Below, one piece after another: positions 1-9,013 of a stretch of 56,032 bases of DNA. Both the position numbers and the translations under genes were made by a program. Within the stretch, counting starts at the first letter, position 1. Each line of letters starts with the position of its first letter. The notes under the pieces were generated by a model. It was not told the origin of the DNA. It searched no databases and worked only from the letters and a program-made list of their open reading frames with translations. The stretch is from CAYXLI01 sp964464925 (GTDB taxonomy: Bacteria; Acidobacteriota; Terriglobia; Bryobacterales; Bryobacteraceae): positions 1-56,032 of the forward strand of contig CAYXLI010000036.1 in the NCBI GenBank assembly GCA_964464925.1, written 5' to 3'.

Positions 1-1
1 G

Positions 2-2194
2 CAGAACCTTCCCGTGCACGAATCAATGCGCGAAATTTCCGAGCTGATTTACGAAACATGCAAAACCTATCTACTCACGCAGGGAAAGTTTCTCTTAATT
101 CTTGAGATCTTCATCGGAGCTACAATCGTTTTCTATTTCGGCTTCCTGCAGCATTTCGAGCTCATCAAGGTCTTCATCATTCTGGCCTTCAGTCTCATCG
201 GTATTGCCGGCAGTTATTCGGTTGCCTGGTTCGGTATCCGCGTGAATACGTTTGCGAACTCCCGCACTGCGTTCGCCAGCCTGAAGGGCAAGCCGTTCCC
301 TTGTTATGCCATACCCCTGCAGGCAGGCATGAGCATCGGGATGATGCTGATCAGCGTGGAGCTGCTCATCATGCTGTTTATTCTGCTGTTCGTGCCGGGT
401 GACTACGCTGGCCCCTGTTTCATCGGATTCGCGATTGGCGAATCTTTGGGAGCGGCAGCTCTGCGCGTAGCGGGCGGTATCTTCACGAAAATCGCCGATA
501 TCGGCGCGGACCTGATGAAGATCGTCTTCAAGATCAAGGAAGACGATGCACGTAACCCGGGCGTCATTGCCGATTGCACAGGGGACAACGCGGGCGATTC
601 CGTCGGTCCCAGCGCGGATGGTTTTGAGACCTACGGTGTGACTGGTGTCGCGTTGATTTCCTTCATCCTTCTGGCGGTGAACAGTCCCTTGGTGAAGGTG
701 CAGTTGTTGGTATGGATCTTCACGATGCGCGTAATGATGGTGGTCGCCTCCGCCGCTTCCTACTTCATCAACGACGCAATCGCGCGCGGCAAATATCAGA
801 ATGTCATGAAGATGAATTTCGAAGCGCCTCTCACCGCTTTGGTGTGGCTCACTTCGTTTCTTTCCGTCGGACTAACGTACGTGGTTTCGTACCTCATGAT
901 TCCGGATCTGGGGGGCGATACGAGCTTGTGGTGGAAGCTTTCAACCGTGATCACCTGCGGAACTCTCGCGGGCGCGATCATTCCGGAACTTGTGAAGGTG
1001 TTTACGTCTGTGGAATCGAGGCACGTTCGTGAGGTGGTGACGTCTTCGCGAGAAGGCGGCCCCTCCTTGAACGTCCTGTCCGGGTTGGTGGCAGGGAACT
1101 TCAGCGCTTATTGGTTGGGCTTGACCGTGATGCTGCTGATGGCCGTGGCATTCGGTGTGAGCACCCTGGGCGTATCGACACTGATGGTTGCTCCCGCCGT
1201 ATTCGCGTTCGGACTGGTGGCATTCGGCTTCCTGGGCATGGGCCCGGTCACGATCGCCGTCGACTCGTATGGCCCGGTCACCGATAACGCGCAGTCCGTA
1301 TATGAGCTTTCGATGATCGAGCAGATTCCAGGCATCGAGCAGAATGTCCAGAAACAGTTCGGATTCACGCCGAATTTTGACGTGGCCAAGGAATACCTCG
1401 AGGAGAACGATGGGGCAGGGAATACCTTCAAGGCCACCGCAAAACCAGTGCTGATCGGTACGGCGGTAGTCGGTGCGACCACTATGATCTTCTCGATTAT
1501 CGTCGCGTTGACGAATGGCCTCAAGCCGGAACTGCTGTCGAATCTTTCCATCCTGCACCCGCCATTCCTGCTTGGGTTGATCACCGGCGGAGCCGTGATC
1601 TATTGGTTCACGGGCGCATCGATGCAAGCTGTGACTACCGGTGCATATCGAGCTGTGGAGTTCATCAAAGCCAACATCAACCTGGAAGTTGCGACAAAGG
1701 CTTCTGTCAGCGACTCGAAGAAGGTTGTGGAGATCTGCACTCAGTACGCGCAGAGGGGCATGTTCAACATCTTCCTCACCGTGTTCTTCTCAACTCTGGC
1801 TTTTGCATTCTTCGAGCCGTACTTCTTCATCGGTTATCTGATCTCGATCGCGCTATTCGGGCTTTACCAGGCGATCTTCATGGCAAACGCGGGCGGAGCC
1901 TGGGACAACGCGAAGAAGATTGTAGAAACCGAGCTGAAGGCCAAGGGTACGGATCTGCACTCGGCCACGGTCGTCGGCGATACGGTCGGCGATCCGTTCA
2001 AGGATACGTCCTCGGTCGCGCTAAACCCGATCATCAAGTTCACCACTTTGTTCGGACTATTGGCGGTGGAACTCGCGGTTTCGCTCGCCAAGGAGAACAG
2101 CGCCCTGACCATGGGGCTAGGAGTGGCGTTCCTTCTGATCTCAATGACCTTTGTATACCGTTCGTTCTATAGTATGCGCATCGAAAGCAAATAG
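2..2194 (+). CDS. hppA: Membrane-bound proton-translocating pyrophosphatase, 5' end cut by the window
   Basis: This integral membrane protein hydrolyses pyrophosphate and pumps H+ (in some lineages Na+) across the cytoplasmic membrane. The frame is open to the window edge. A GTG lies at position 14, but the family has further transmembrane helices upstream, so the true start is probably outside. About 727 residues are visible, with many hydrophobic helices. Seen motifs are GGIFTKIADIGADL, then DDARNPGVIAD and DNAGDSV followed by ADGFETYG (substrate loops), GNTFKATAK (Lys at the position linked to K+ independence) and a C-terminal GDTVGDPFKDTSS. The usual DLVGKVE is replaced by DLMKIVF, so this is a divergent subtype, perhaps the Na+-regulated H+-pumping lineage known from Chlorobium and Leptospira (inference). 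It converges on the GH2 gene. Confidence 0.93.
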   Translation, partial: QNLPVHESMREISELIYETCKTYLLTQGKFLLILEIFIGATIVFYFGFLQHFELIKVFIILAFSLIGIAGSYSVAWFGIRVNTFANSRTAFASLKGKPFPCYAIPLQAGMSIGMMLISVELLIMLFILLFVPGDYAGPCFIGFAIGESLGAAALRVAGGIFTKIADIGADLMKIVFKIKEDDARNPGVIADCTGDNAGDSVGPSADGFETYGVTGVALISFILLAVNSPLVKVQLLVWIFTMRVMMVVASAASYFINDAIARGKYQNVMKMNFEAPLTALVWLTSFLSVGLTYVVSYLMIPDLGGDTSLWWKLSTVITCGTLAGAIIPELVKVFTSVESRHVREVVTSSREGGPSLNVLSGLVAGNFSAYWLGLTVMLLMAVAFGVSTLGVSTLMVAPAVFAFGLVAFGFLGMGPVTIAVDSYGPVTDNAQSVYELSMIEQIPGIEQNVQKQFGFTPNFDVAKEYLEENDGAGNTFKATAKPVLIGTAVVGATTMIFSIIVALTNGLKPELLSNLSILHPPFLLGLITGGAVIYWFTGASMQAVTTGAYRAVEFIKANINLEVATKASVSDSKKVVEICTQYAQRGMFNIFLTVFFSTLAFAFFEPYFFIGYLISIALFGLYQAIFMANAGGAWDNAKKIVETELKAKGTDLHSATVVGDTVGDPFKDTSSVALNPIIKFTTLFGLLAVELAVSLAKENSALTMGLGVAFLLISMTFVYRSFYSMRIESK

Positions 2195-2201
2195 TTGTTC
2201 C

Positions 2202-3992
2202 TCAGTGAAGCAGATCATTGAACTCCTTGATCTGCTTCACGTCAAACTTGGGCTGGCGATCATAGGTCATCAGCCCATTCACTTCCTGCTCGACGTCGGT
2301 TAGCTGGGTATAGCAGATCCCGGCGAATGGCTTGATCTTGGCGATCGCGTTGTAAATACCTCCGAGTCGACTGATCGCCGACGCCTGAGTCTGTTCCACT
2401 CCTGAGTAGCCCCACGATTCCGCGGGCACCTTTGATTTGTCAGGAATAAATGCGATGCCGCCGAACTCAGACAGGAGGATCGGTGTGCCGTTGTACCGAT
2501 AACCAGGGATCAGTGCGCGGCGGCTGTTGCTTGGAATCGAGGATCCTGGTTCGTTGGTCAGCTCTTTGTATTTTTCCCAGAGCAGCCCGCCTTGCGGAGT
2601 GTAGTCATGGATAGCGAACAGGTCCGTCATGTCGGTGTGCTCCCAGCCGTCGTTGTCGATTACCGGCCGTGTGGCGTCGAGTGAATGAGTGAGCTGGTAG
2701 AGGGACTTGAGGTGATCCTGCTGGCGTTTGTCCCGCAGGTTCGGCGTACCCCAACTCTCATTAATAGGCACCCACATAATTATCGATGGGTGGTTGTAGT
2801 CGCGCTCGACCGCTTCCTGCCACTCGCGGGTAAAGCGCTCGACGTATCCCTCATCGTAGAGATAAGCATTGGCCATTTCGCTGGAGACGAGCAGCCCCAT
2901 CTTGTCGGCCCAGTACAGATACCGCGGATCTTCCAGCTTCTGATGCTTGCGCACGCCGTTGAAGCCCATTTCTTTAGTCATCCGGATGTCGTACTGAATC
3001 GCTTCATCTGTGGGCGGCGTGAGCGTGCTCTCCGGCCAGTAGCCCTGATCGAGGACCATCTTCACATAGATGGGATTGTTATTGAGTGTCACGCGATGGC
3101 TGTCCACGCCGACGGTGCGGAATCCGAAGTAGGACTGAACGCGATCCAATACTTCGGTGCCGCGTCGCAGCTCGAAGCTCACATCGTAAAGGTTCGGGCT
3201 TGAGGGCGACCAATGGCGCGGTGAGGAGACGAACCCGGCCGTGCTTGCACGGGCGTTGTCGGCGCTCGTCGCCGACGTGTTTACAGCGCGCCCGCCCTCC
3301 TGAATGGTTGCGACGAATTGCACATCTTTCCCGGGCCGGGCGATTCGCGCATCGAAATGAACCGTGCCATCGTTGGACGGAGTGATACGGACCTTCTCTA
3401 TGTAGCTGTCGCCGGCCGCCTCCATCCAGACCGGCTGCCAGATACCGCTGGTGCGAGTATAGAAGATGCCGCGGGATTTCGGCTCCCAGAACTGCTTGCC
3501 TCGCGGGATGTAGCGGTCGGTTGGCGGATCCTCGGCACGCAGAGTAATCGTATTGGATCCGGGCTTCAGGTAGGGCGTGACGTCGAAGGCGAAGGGTACG
3601 TTCCCGCCCTCATGCTCGCCCAGAGAGCGTCCGTTCAGCCAGACTTTCGCCCGGTAATCCACGGCTCCGAAATGCAGCAGAACGCGCTTGCCTTTCCACT
3701 CAGCCGGGATGCTAAACGACCGGCGGTACCAAATCCAGGGATGAAAGGATGTGTCTGCGATGCCGCTCTTCTTGCTCTCGAAGCAGTAAGGGACGGTGAT
3801 GCTGCGAGTGAACTTGTGGTTGGATCCCGCCCAGTCCTCACCCAGGCCGGCGTTCTGATCGTCGAATTCAAAATCCCAACGGCCATTCAGGCTTTGCCAC
3901 TGCTGGCGCTGGAATTGGGGCTGAGGATACTCGGGGCGGGGAAGTTCCTGAGCCGATAAAGCAAGAGCCGCAAGGAAGAGAACACTTCGCAT
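2202..3992 (-). CDS. Secreted glycoside hydrolase family 2 (beta-galactosidase/beta-glucuronidase type)
   Basis: This is probably a periplasmic or secreted retaining glycosidase acting on beta-linked sugars. Residues 1-15 form a signal peptide (LFLAALALSAQ). A sugar-binding jelly-roll domain follows (about 25-175, with LNGRWDFEF and VWLNGRSLGEHEGG), then an Ig-like domain (about 180-290) and a TIM barrel. Glu412 in INESWG is the expected acid/base and Glu509 in LLSEFGG the expected nucleophile. At 596 residues it is much shorter than LacZ and lacks the C-terminal domains, which is usual for short GH2 enzymes. Sugar specificity cannot be read from the sequence. It is the last of three minus-strand hydrolase genes, with 12 bases separating it from the dienelactone-hydrolase-like gene, so co-transcription is likely. 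Confidence 0.92.
   Translation of the reverse strand: MRSVLFLAALALSAQELPRPEYPQPQFQRQQWQSLNGRWDFEFDDQNAGLGEDWAGSNHKFTRSITVPYCFESKKSGIADTSFHPWIWYRRSFSIPAEWKGKRVLLHFGAVDYRAKVWLNGRSLGEHEGGNVPFAFDVTPYLKPGSNTITLRAEDPPTDRYIPRGKQFWEPKSRGIFYTRTSGIWQPVWMEAAGDSYIEKVRITPSNDGTVHFDARIARPGKDVQFVATIQEGGRAVNTSATSADNARASTAGFVSSPRHWSPSSPNLYDVSFELRRGTEVLDRVQSYFGFRTVGVDSHRVTLNNNPIYVKMVLDQGYWPESTLTPPTDEAIQYDIRMTKEMGFNGVRKHQKLEDPRYLYWADKMGLLVSSEMANAYLYDEGYVERFTREWQEAVERDYNHPSIIMWVPINESWGTPNLRDKRQQDHLKSLYQLTHSLDATRPVIDNDGWEHTDMTDLFAIHDYTPQGGLLWEKYKELTNEPGSSIPSNSRRALIPGYRYNGTPILLSEFGGIAFIPDKSKVPAESWGYSGVEQTQASAISRLGGIYNAIAKIKPFAGICYTQLTDVEQEVNGLMTYDRQPKFDVKQIKEFNDLLH
2207..2238. terminator. Perfect 11-bp inverted repeat just after hppA, inside the 3' end of the GH2 gene
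   Basis: GAAGCAGATCA (2207-2217) is matched by TGATCTGCTTC (2228-2238) across a 10-nt loop. It begins 12 nt after the hppA stop and lies in the last codons of the convergent GH2 gene. A role as an hppA terminator is inferred. There is no clear T-tract. Confidence 0.4.
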
Positions 3993-4004
3993 GCGGACAC
4001 TTTA

Positions 4005-4832
4005 TCAGACGCCGTATTTCTTAAACCACGCTAGCAACTTCTGCCAGGCGTCCTTCGCGTCGGTTTCGCGATAGCTGCCCCGGTAGTCTGCATGAAATCC
4101 ATGCGGTGCATTGGGATAGACGACGATCTCGGATTTTGACCCTGCCGCCTTCAACTTATCGCGCATCATCTCGACCGTGTTGAGTGGAATCCCCTGATCC
4201 TGCCCTCCATAGAGCCCAAGCACTGGAGCATGCAATTGGCTGGCGACATCGATCGGATTCTTCGGAGTTAGTTCGCTCGTATTCCCTACCAGGCGGCCAT
4301 ACCATGCTGCGCCTGCCTTCAGCTTCGGATTGTGCCCGGCGTAGAGCCATACGATCCGTCCACCCCAGCAGAACCCTGTAATCGCGAGCCGGCTCGTGTC
4401 GCCCTTGTGCTTCGAAGCGTACCCCACGGCAGCATCCAGGTCCGACATGACCTGTGCGTCTGGCACTTTGGCAACGATCTTCTGGATGTCGCCAATCTCT
4501 TTCAAATTCGACACATCGCCCTGGCGTGCGTATAATTCCGGAGCAATCGCGAAGTATCCTAGTTTGGCGAAGCGCCTGCAGATGTCCTTGATGTGCTCAT
4601 GCACGCCGAAAATTTCCTGCACGACAAGAACGACGGGGAATGTCTTGCCGTTTTTCGGCATGGCACGGTAGGCGGGGATCTCTCCACCACTCACTGGCAT
4701 CTTGATTTCGCCGGCATCCAGCCCGTCGGTGTCGGTTGTAATGGTGGCTGCTGAGATGGGTTGTGTAGCTAATGCGAAGCCGGCGGTGAGCTTCGTAACA
4801 AGGAAAGAGCGTCGATCGAGAATCTGTTCCAT
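4005..4832 (-). CDS. Dienelactone hydrolase family protein, exported
   Basis: This is an alpha/beta hydrolase of the dienelactone hydrolase family (275 aa), which cleaves lactones or esters with a cysteine nucleophile. The triad is visible as Cys155 (GFCWGG), Asp212 (GGQDQG) and His244 (PHGF). The N-terminus carries a twin-arginine-like motif (DRRSFLV) and a hydrophobic stretch ending ATQPISA, so export through Tat is likely. Classical cytoplasmic enzymes are about 235 aa; the extra length is this leader. The gene starts two bases after the stop of the GH32 gene, which implies translational coupling. The real substrate is unknown. A role with the neighbouring glycosidases, such as removing acyl groups from sugars, is only inference. 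Confidence 0.87.
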   Translation of the reverse strand: MEQILDRRSFLVTKLTAGFALATQPISAATITTDTDGLDAGEIKMPVSGGEIPAYRAMPKNGKTFPVVLVVQEIFGVHEHIKDICRRFAKLGYFAIAPELYARQGDVSNLKEIGDIQKIVAKVPDAQVMSDLDAAVGYASKHKGDTSRLAITGFCWGGRIVWLYAGHNPKLKAGAAWYGRLVGNTSELTPKNPIDVASQLHAPVLGLYGGQDQGIPLNTVEMMRDKLKAAGSKSEIVVYPNAPHGFHADYRGSYRETDAKDAWQKLLAWFKKYGV

Positions 4833-4834
4833 AG

Positions 4835-6292
4835 CTAAGTAGTCATCCTATTCGGGGAGATTGCCTTCAACTCGTAAACTTGAATGGATTTCAAACGGGC
4901 CACGCCGCCGCGCGAGAACAGCGCGATTTGTGTGCATTCGGGGTTCGAGGTGTAAGCGCGCTCAGTGAGACACACGCGTGAGTTCGCGATGACCTCGACG
5001 ACGGAGCAATCAATGAAGATGTGCAGTTGCAGGTTCTCGCCGGGGGCTAACGTCAGTTCGGCGTTGCGGCCTAGGCGGTTCTTCGGCTTGTCGTAGATGA
5101 CGGGCGTATGCTCCACACCATCCGCCGACGAAAGAAGCCGTAGTCCGAACTCTTCAGCATCGCTGGGTTCGAACTCGGCAAAGATCTCCAAAGCATCTCC
5201 TGCCACGTCCGTTACCTTCAAGGGCCGGTTATTCGGGACATACATATTGACCAGGCTGTGCCTGGTGCGGCGAAGGGCGTGCGTCTGCGGCGCGAAGCCA
5301 ATGCGGAGCTTATTGTCGGATCCCAGGCTCAACACGCGCGGCAATGAGAGTACACCGGACCATCCCGCTGCTCTTTGCGCCTCGCGACTCCTCCTCTCCT
5401 GAATCCAGCCCCAAAGAATGCGGCGGCCACGGTCATCCAGCTGTGTGATGGGAGCGTAGTAGGCGCCGAAGTCCAGTTTTCCTTCCGATTCAGGGTGAAA
5501 CTCGAAATCCTTATAGGTGCCCACCCAGTAAGGCGTACCGCCCATGGTGGACACGAACAACACGTGTTTGTCGCCCAGAGGAAAGAACGAGGGACATTCG
5601 TACATTTCACCGGAGGCGACAGGACCCCGCCCGGTGATGGATGCATCCATCTTTCCTTGATACAGCGGCTGGATATATGTCCAGTTGTTCAGGTCCGCCG
5701 ATTTGTATAGCAGGACCATGCCGCCGACGCCTTTTTGTCCGCAGCCAAGGGCCATGTACCACGTGTCTCCTTCACGCCAGACACATGGATCGCGGAAGCC
5801 CGTCGCGTCAATGCCCGAAGGCGGCGCGGCAAGAATGGGTTCGTTTCGCTTTTGCCAGCGAAGCAGATCATCACGGCCGGTTGCAAGGCACTGCACTTCC
5901 GGTTTCGTGCCGGTATAGATGATGGTTGGCGTTCCGTTGTCATCGACGGTACAACCACTAAATACACCGTCCTTGTCCAGGCCGTCGTGTGTGGGCGCGA
6001 GCGCGATGGGCAAATGACGCCAATGAATCATATCCGGACTGGAAGCGTGTCCCCAGTGCATGTCGCCCCAAACGGCGGCACCGGGATTGTGCTGATAGAA
6101 TATGTGATAACGGCCCTTCCAGAAGATGGGGCCATTCGGATCGTTCATCCAATTTGCGGTGGGCAGGAAGTGGAATTTTGGCCGCTGGTGATCTTCGGCG
6201 AGACGAGCCTGTCGCTGGGCCACCGTCTCAGCACGATCTTTCTTCACCGCGGCAGCGGCTTGCATGGCTACGAATGTACGGCGGGAGAGCAT
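4835..6292 (-). CDS. Glycoside hydrolase family 32 (fructan/sucrose hydrolase)
   Basis: This retaining beta-fructofuranosidase family acts on sucrose, levan or inulin. The family landmarks are in order: WMNDPNGP with the Asp nucleophile (Asp51 from this start), GFRDPCVW (transition-state stabiliser) and YECPSF with the acid/base Glu. A C-terminal beta-sandwich follows, containing FIDCSVVEVIAN. I chose ATG at 6292 (MLSRRTFVAM); a GTG two codons upstream (6298) is also open. Neither has an obvious Shine-Dalgarno. The leader looks like a Tat signal (SRRTFV) but its hydrophobic stretch is short, so export is uncertain. It lies two bases upstream of the dienelactone-hydrolase-like gene and is divergent from the topoisomerase. 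Confidence 0.92.
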   Translation of the reverse strand: MLSRRTFVAMQAAAAVKKDRAETVAQRQARLAEDHQRPKFHFLPTANWMNDPNGPIFWKGRYHIFYQHNPGAAVWGDMHWGHASSPDMIHWRHLPIALAPTHDGLDKDGVFSGCTVDDNGTPTIIYTGTKPEVQCLATGRDDLLRWQKRNEPILAAPPSGIDATGFRDPCVWREGDTWYMALGCGQKGVGGMVLLYKSADLNNWTYIQPLYQGKMDASITGRGPVASGEMYECPSFFPLGDKHVLFVSTMGGTPYWVGTYKDFEFHPESEGKLDFGAYYAPITQLDDRGRRILWGWIQERRSREAQRAAGWSGVLSLPRVLSLGSDNKLRIGFAPQTHALRRTRHSLVNMYVPNNRPLKVTDVAGDALEIFAEFEPSDAEEFGLRLLSSADGVEHTPVIYDKPKNRLGRNAELTLAPGENLQLHIFIDCSVVEVIANSRVCLTERAYTSNPECTQIALFSRGGVARLKSIQVYELKAISPNRMTT

Positions 6293-6317
6293 CTGCACGG
6301 ATTGTAACTAATGTCGA

Positions 6318-7424
6318 TTGTCACCGAAACAAGCAGCGGCCCATCTAACCTTTGTGAATGCAGTTGTTCCCTTCCCAACTGACCCGCTGGAATCGGCATC
6401 AGTGGCGGGCCTCCGCTACCTGCGTGACGAAGGTCCCGGGATCCGACGTGTCCGCACGGGAAAGAGTTTCCGCTATCTGGACGCGGAAGGCAAGCCGGTA
6501 CGCGATGAGGCCACGCTGAAACGAATCCGCTCGCTCGTGATCCCGCCCGCGTGGGAAAACGTCTGGATCTCGCCTTTGCCCAGCGGCCACATACAGGCCG
6601 TGGGACGCGATGCGAAAGGGAGGAAGCAATACCGGTATCACCCTGACTACCGCAAGATCCGTGACACCACAAAGTTCAGCCGGATGCTCGCATTTGCAGC
6701 GGCGCTTCCGGCGATTCGCAAGCAGGTTGAGCAAGACATGCAGTTATCCGGACTGCCCAAACGCAAGGTGCTGGCGACCGTCGTGCGGCTGCTTGAGACC
6801 ACTTGCATGCGAATCGGCAACGAGGAATATGCAAAGCAAAACTGCTCTTATGGGCTGACTACATTGAAGGACAATCACGTCCAGGTCCGCGGGAGTAAGG
6901 TTCTTTTTCACTTCCGGGGCAAGAGCGGTCAGACGCAGGACATTGAACTCGAGGACCCACGCATCGCGAAGATCGTGAAGCGGTGCCGCGACATCCCCGG
7001 ATACGAGCTGTTCCAATACATCGATGAGAGCGGTGAATCCTGCCGCATCGATTCCTCAGACGTGAATAATTATCTGCGGGAGACTACCGGGGAAGATTTC
7101 ACGGCTAAAGATTTCCGTACGTGGGGCGGTACTGGTTGGGCTGCGACAGCTTTCGGCGAGTTGGGCCCCGCCGCCAATGAAAGTCATGCGAAAAAGAGTG
7201 TAGTGGAAGTAGTAAAGAGTGTGGCAGCTAAGTTGGGCAACCGGCCCGCCACCTGCCGGAAGTATTACGTTCACCCCGCGGTGATCGAAAGCTATCTGGA
7301 CGGCTCGCTCTTCTCCATTTTGAAGGGCAAACAGAACACCGCAAAGCTGGAGCGCTGCCTGGTCTCTCTGCTCAAGAAACACGCGCTGTTACAAAAGCGC
7401 ACTCTGCTGAAGAAAGGCGCTTGA
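6318..7424 (+). CDS. DNA topoisomerase IB
   Basis: This is a eukaryotic/poxvirus-type IB topoisomerase (up to 368 aa). It relaxes supercoils through a 3'-phosphotyrosyl intermediate. The N-terminal domain has LRYLRDEGPGIRRV, and the catalytic domain contains KVLATVVRLLE, RIGNEEYAK, SYGLTTLKDNHV, FRTWGGT and the active-site Tyr in RKYYVHPAV. The first available start is TTG at 6318; GTG at 6354 is an alternative, and no convincing ribosome site separates them. In many soil bacteria this gene is accessory and sits with stress genes. Here it is followed immediately by an SRPBCC gene and then by a stress-protein island. Confidence 0.93.
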   Translation: MSPKQAAAHLTFVNAVVPFPTDPLESASVAGLRYLRDEGPGIRRVRTGKSFRYLDAEGKPVRDEATLKRIRSLVIPPAWENVWISPLPSGHIQAVGRDAKGRKQYRYHPDYRKIRDTTKFSRMLAFAAALPAIRKQVEQDMQLSGLPKRKVLATVVRLLETTCMRIGNEEYAKQNCSYGLTTLKDNHVQVRGSKVLFHFRGKSGQTQDIELEDPRIAKIVKRCRDIPGYELFQYIDESGESCRIDSSDVNNYLRETTGEDFTAKDFRTWGGTGWAATAFGELGPAANESHAKKSVVEVVKSVAAKLGNRPATCRKYYVHPAVIESYLDGSLFSILKGKQNTAKLERCLVSLLKKHALLQKRTLLKKGA

Positions 7425-7486
7425 AAACGCCGGAAACGTTCCCACTAACCCGGAGTCTCTCTACGGAGGCTGCTTTGGAGAAATCA

Positions 7487-8314
7487 ATGGCAATTCTAAA
7501 AGCGATGAAACCAAATACGAATGTTGGCGAAAGGGAGCGATGGGCCTCCCTGGTTGGCGGCGGTTCCCTTGTGGCGTTCGGCCTCGCCAAGCGAGATTTG
7601 ACCGGATTTGCGCTGGCAGCAATCGGCGGAGGCCTGATGCTGCGTGGTGCCACAGGCCACTGCGACGTATATGAAGCAATCGGCGTGAACACGTCGGGGC
7701 GGGGCAAAGCACCAGGTACAGGCAGGCGCACCAGCGTCCCGTACGAACTTGGTATCCGAGTCGATCATTCGATCGTCGTCAGGAAGCCGGTAGCGGAAGT
7801 ATATAGGTTCTGGCGCAACCTTGAAAATCTGCCGCGTTTCATGAATCACCTGAAATCCATCGAAGTGCGCACTGACAAGAAATCGCACTGGACGGCAATG
7901 GGCCCGGCCGGCATTAACGTTGAGTGGGATGCCGAGATCATCAACGAGGAACCGGAAAGGCTGATCGGGTGGCGCTCGCTGGAGGGCTCGGAAGTCGACA
8001 ACGCCGGATCGGTTCGATTCGAACCCGAGGCCGGCGGAACGAAGGTCAGTGTGTCGCTGCAGTACAATCCGCCCGCAGGCTCGCTTGGCGCGGTGGTGGC
8101 CAAGCTGTTCGGCGAGGACCCGAAGAAACAGGTACGTGAGGACATGGCTCGCTTCCGTGAGTTGCTCGAAACAGGACGCGTCTCTCAAGCGAAGAAGCCG
8201 CGCGAAGCTGCCCCGGCGGGACAGAAGGTCTGGGACCGCGACGCTGTCATGCAGGCGTCGGAAGAGTCCTTCCCGGCGAGTGATCCGCCGTCCTGGACGC
8301 CCGAGAAAGTGTAG
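7487..8314 (+). CDS. SRPBCC (cyclase/dehydrase-like) protein with N-terminal membrane hairpin
   Basis: This protein of 275 aa has three parts. Residues about 22-57 form two short Gly/Ala-rich hydrophobic helices (SLVAFGLA, GFALAAIGGGL). An SRPBCC/polyketide-cyclase-like lipid-binding fold follows (about 92-230, starting VDHSIVVRKPVAEVYRFW, with WDAEI and VRFEPEAGG). The tail carries ASEESFPASDPPSW, a motif often seen on such proteins and on short stress proteins. I chose ATG 7487 because GGAG lies six bases upstream; a TTG at 7421 would overlap the topoisomerase stop. Proteins of this architecture are common in stress clusters, but their ligand is unknown. It ends just before a double terminator. 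Confidence 0.82.
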   Translation: MAILKAMKPNTNVGERERWASLVGGGSLVAFGLAKRDLTGFALAAIGGGLMLRGATGHCDVYEAIGVNTSGRGKAPGTGRRTSVPYELGIRVDHSIVVRKPVAEVYRFWRNLENLPRFMNHLKSIEVRTDKKSHWTAMGPAGINVEWDAEIINEEPERLIGWRSLEGSEVDNAGSVRFEPEAGGTKVSVSLQYNPPAGSLGAVVAKLFGEDPKKQVREDMARFRELLETGRVSQAKKPREAAPAGQKVWDRDAVMQASEESFPASDPPSWTPEKV

Positions 8315-8332
8315 CCCAGAGAAAGTGTAAGA

Positions 8333-8403
8333 AAGGGCGGATCGAAAAGATCCGCTCTTATAGCCAAACGAGAAAGGGCGGGTCTCTTGACCCGCCCTTT
8401 CTC
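8333..8403 (+). terminator. Double intrinsic-type terminator after the SRPBCC gene
   Basis: The first hairpin (8333-8359) has stem AAGGGCGGATC and its near-perfect complement. The second is a perfect 15-bp stem: GAGAAAGGGCGGGTC (8370-8384), loop TCTT, complement at 8389-8403, followed by TTGTATTT. It separates convergent genes. Confidence 0.8.
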
Positions 8404-8425
8404 TTGTATTTGAACTGCCTTCTGA

Positions 8426-9004
8426 TTAGTGTTGCGGCGACACGCGGGAACGCGGCATCGGCTTGACACTCCGGGCGAAATCTGCCCGCGCTTCATGAGC
8501 CGTTGAGATGTCCAGCCCTCCTGAGGTGCGGAGAACGTCGCGCGCCATCTTGGTCCACTCGCCGTTATCGCAGTGGACGGACAGAAGAATGCCACCTTTG
8601 CGGATACGGCCCTCATAGCGTTTGGCTTCGTACTCAGGGACGGCGGCTCCAGCAGCGGCACCCAACAGACCGCCAATCGAGATGCCAGCGCCCAGCCCGC
8701 TCATAGCCGCAACGATCGGTCCCGCAGCGGCGAACTGTTCCAGACCGGGAATTACTAACGTGCCAGCTCCAATTAGCCAGCCAATCCCGGCGCCAAGCAG
8801 CGCTCCGGAGCCACCACCCGCAACGGCTCCTTCGGGAGCCTTGGTATGTTTCTCATGTCCGAAGTCCTTTGAGCCATCGTTCTCCGGATAGAGTGCCGAA
8901 ATATCGGTCGAGCGAAAGCCTTTCGCGCGCAGCGCTGATACAGCGTTTTGCGCAATTTCCTGATCGCGGAAGATACCATAGACGGAAGTATTGGTGCGCG
9001 ACAT
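8426..9004 (-). CDS. YflT-like general stress protein with glycine-zipper core (paralogue 1)
   Basis: This 192-aa protein has an N-terminal YflT/heat-induced-stress-like domain (about 1-48: SVYGIFRDQEIAQNAVSAL, DISALYPE). A glycine/alanine-rich hydrophobic core follows (about 60-122: AVAGGGSGALLGAGIGWLIG and more), then a second ferredoxin-like segment starting PEYEAKRYEGRIR and including SVHCD. The glycine-zipper core could insert into a membrane or self-assemble. It lies nine bases downstream of a close paralogue, so the two are probably co-transcribed. The family is associated with general stress in Bacillus; the biochemical role is unknown. A C-terminal extension of about 30 residues is not shared with the paralogue. 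Confidence 0.8.
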   Translation of the reverse strand: MSRTNTSVYGIFRDQEIAQNAVSALRAKGFRSTDISALYPENDGSKDFGHEKHTKAPEGAVAGGGSGALLGAGIGWLIGAGTLVIPGLEQFAAAGPIVAAMSGLGAGISIGGLLGAAAGAAVPEYEAKRYEGRIRKGGILLSVHCDNGEWTKMARDVLRTSGGLDISTAHEARADFARSVKPMPRSRVSPQH

Positions 9005-9013
9005 AGATTCCTC

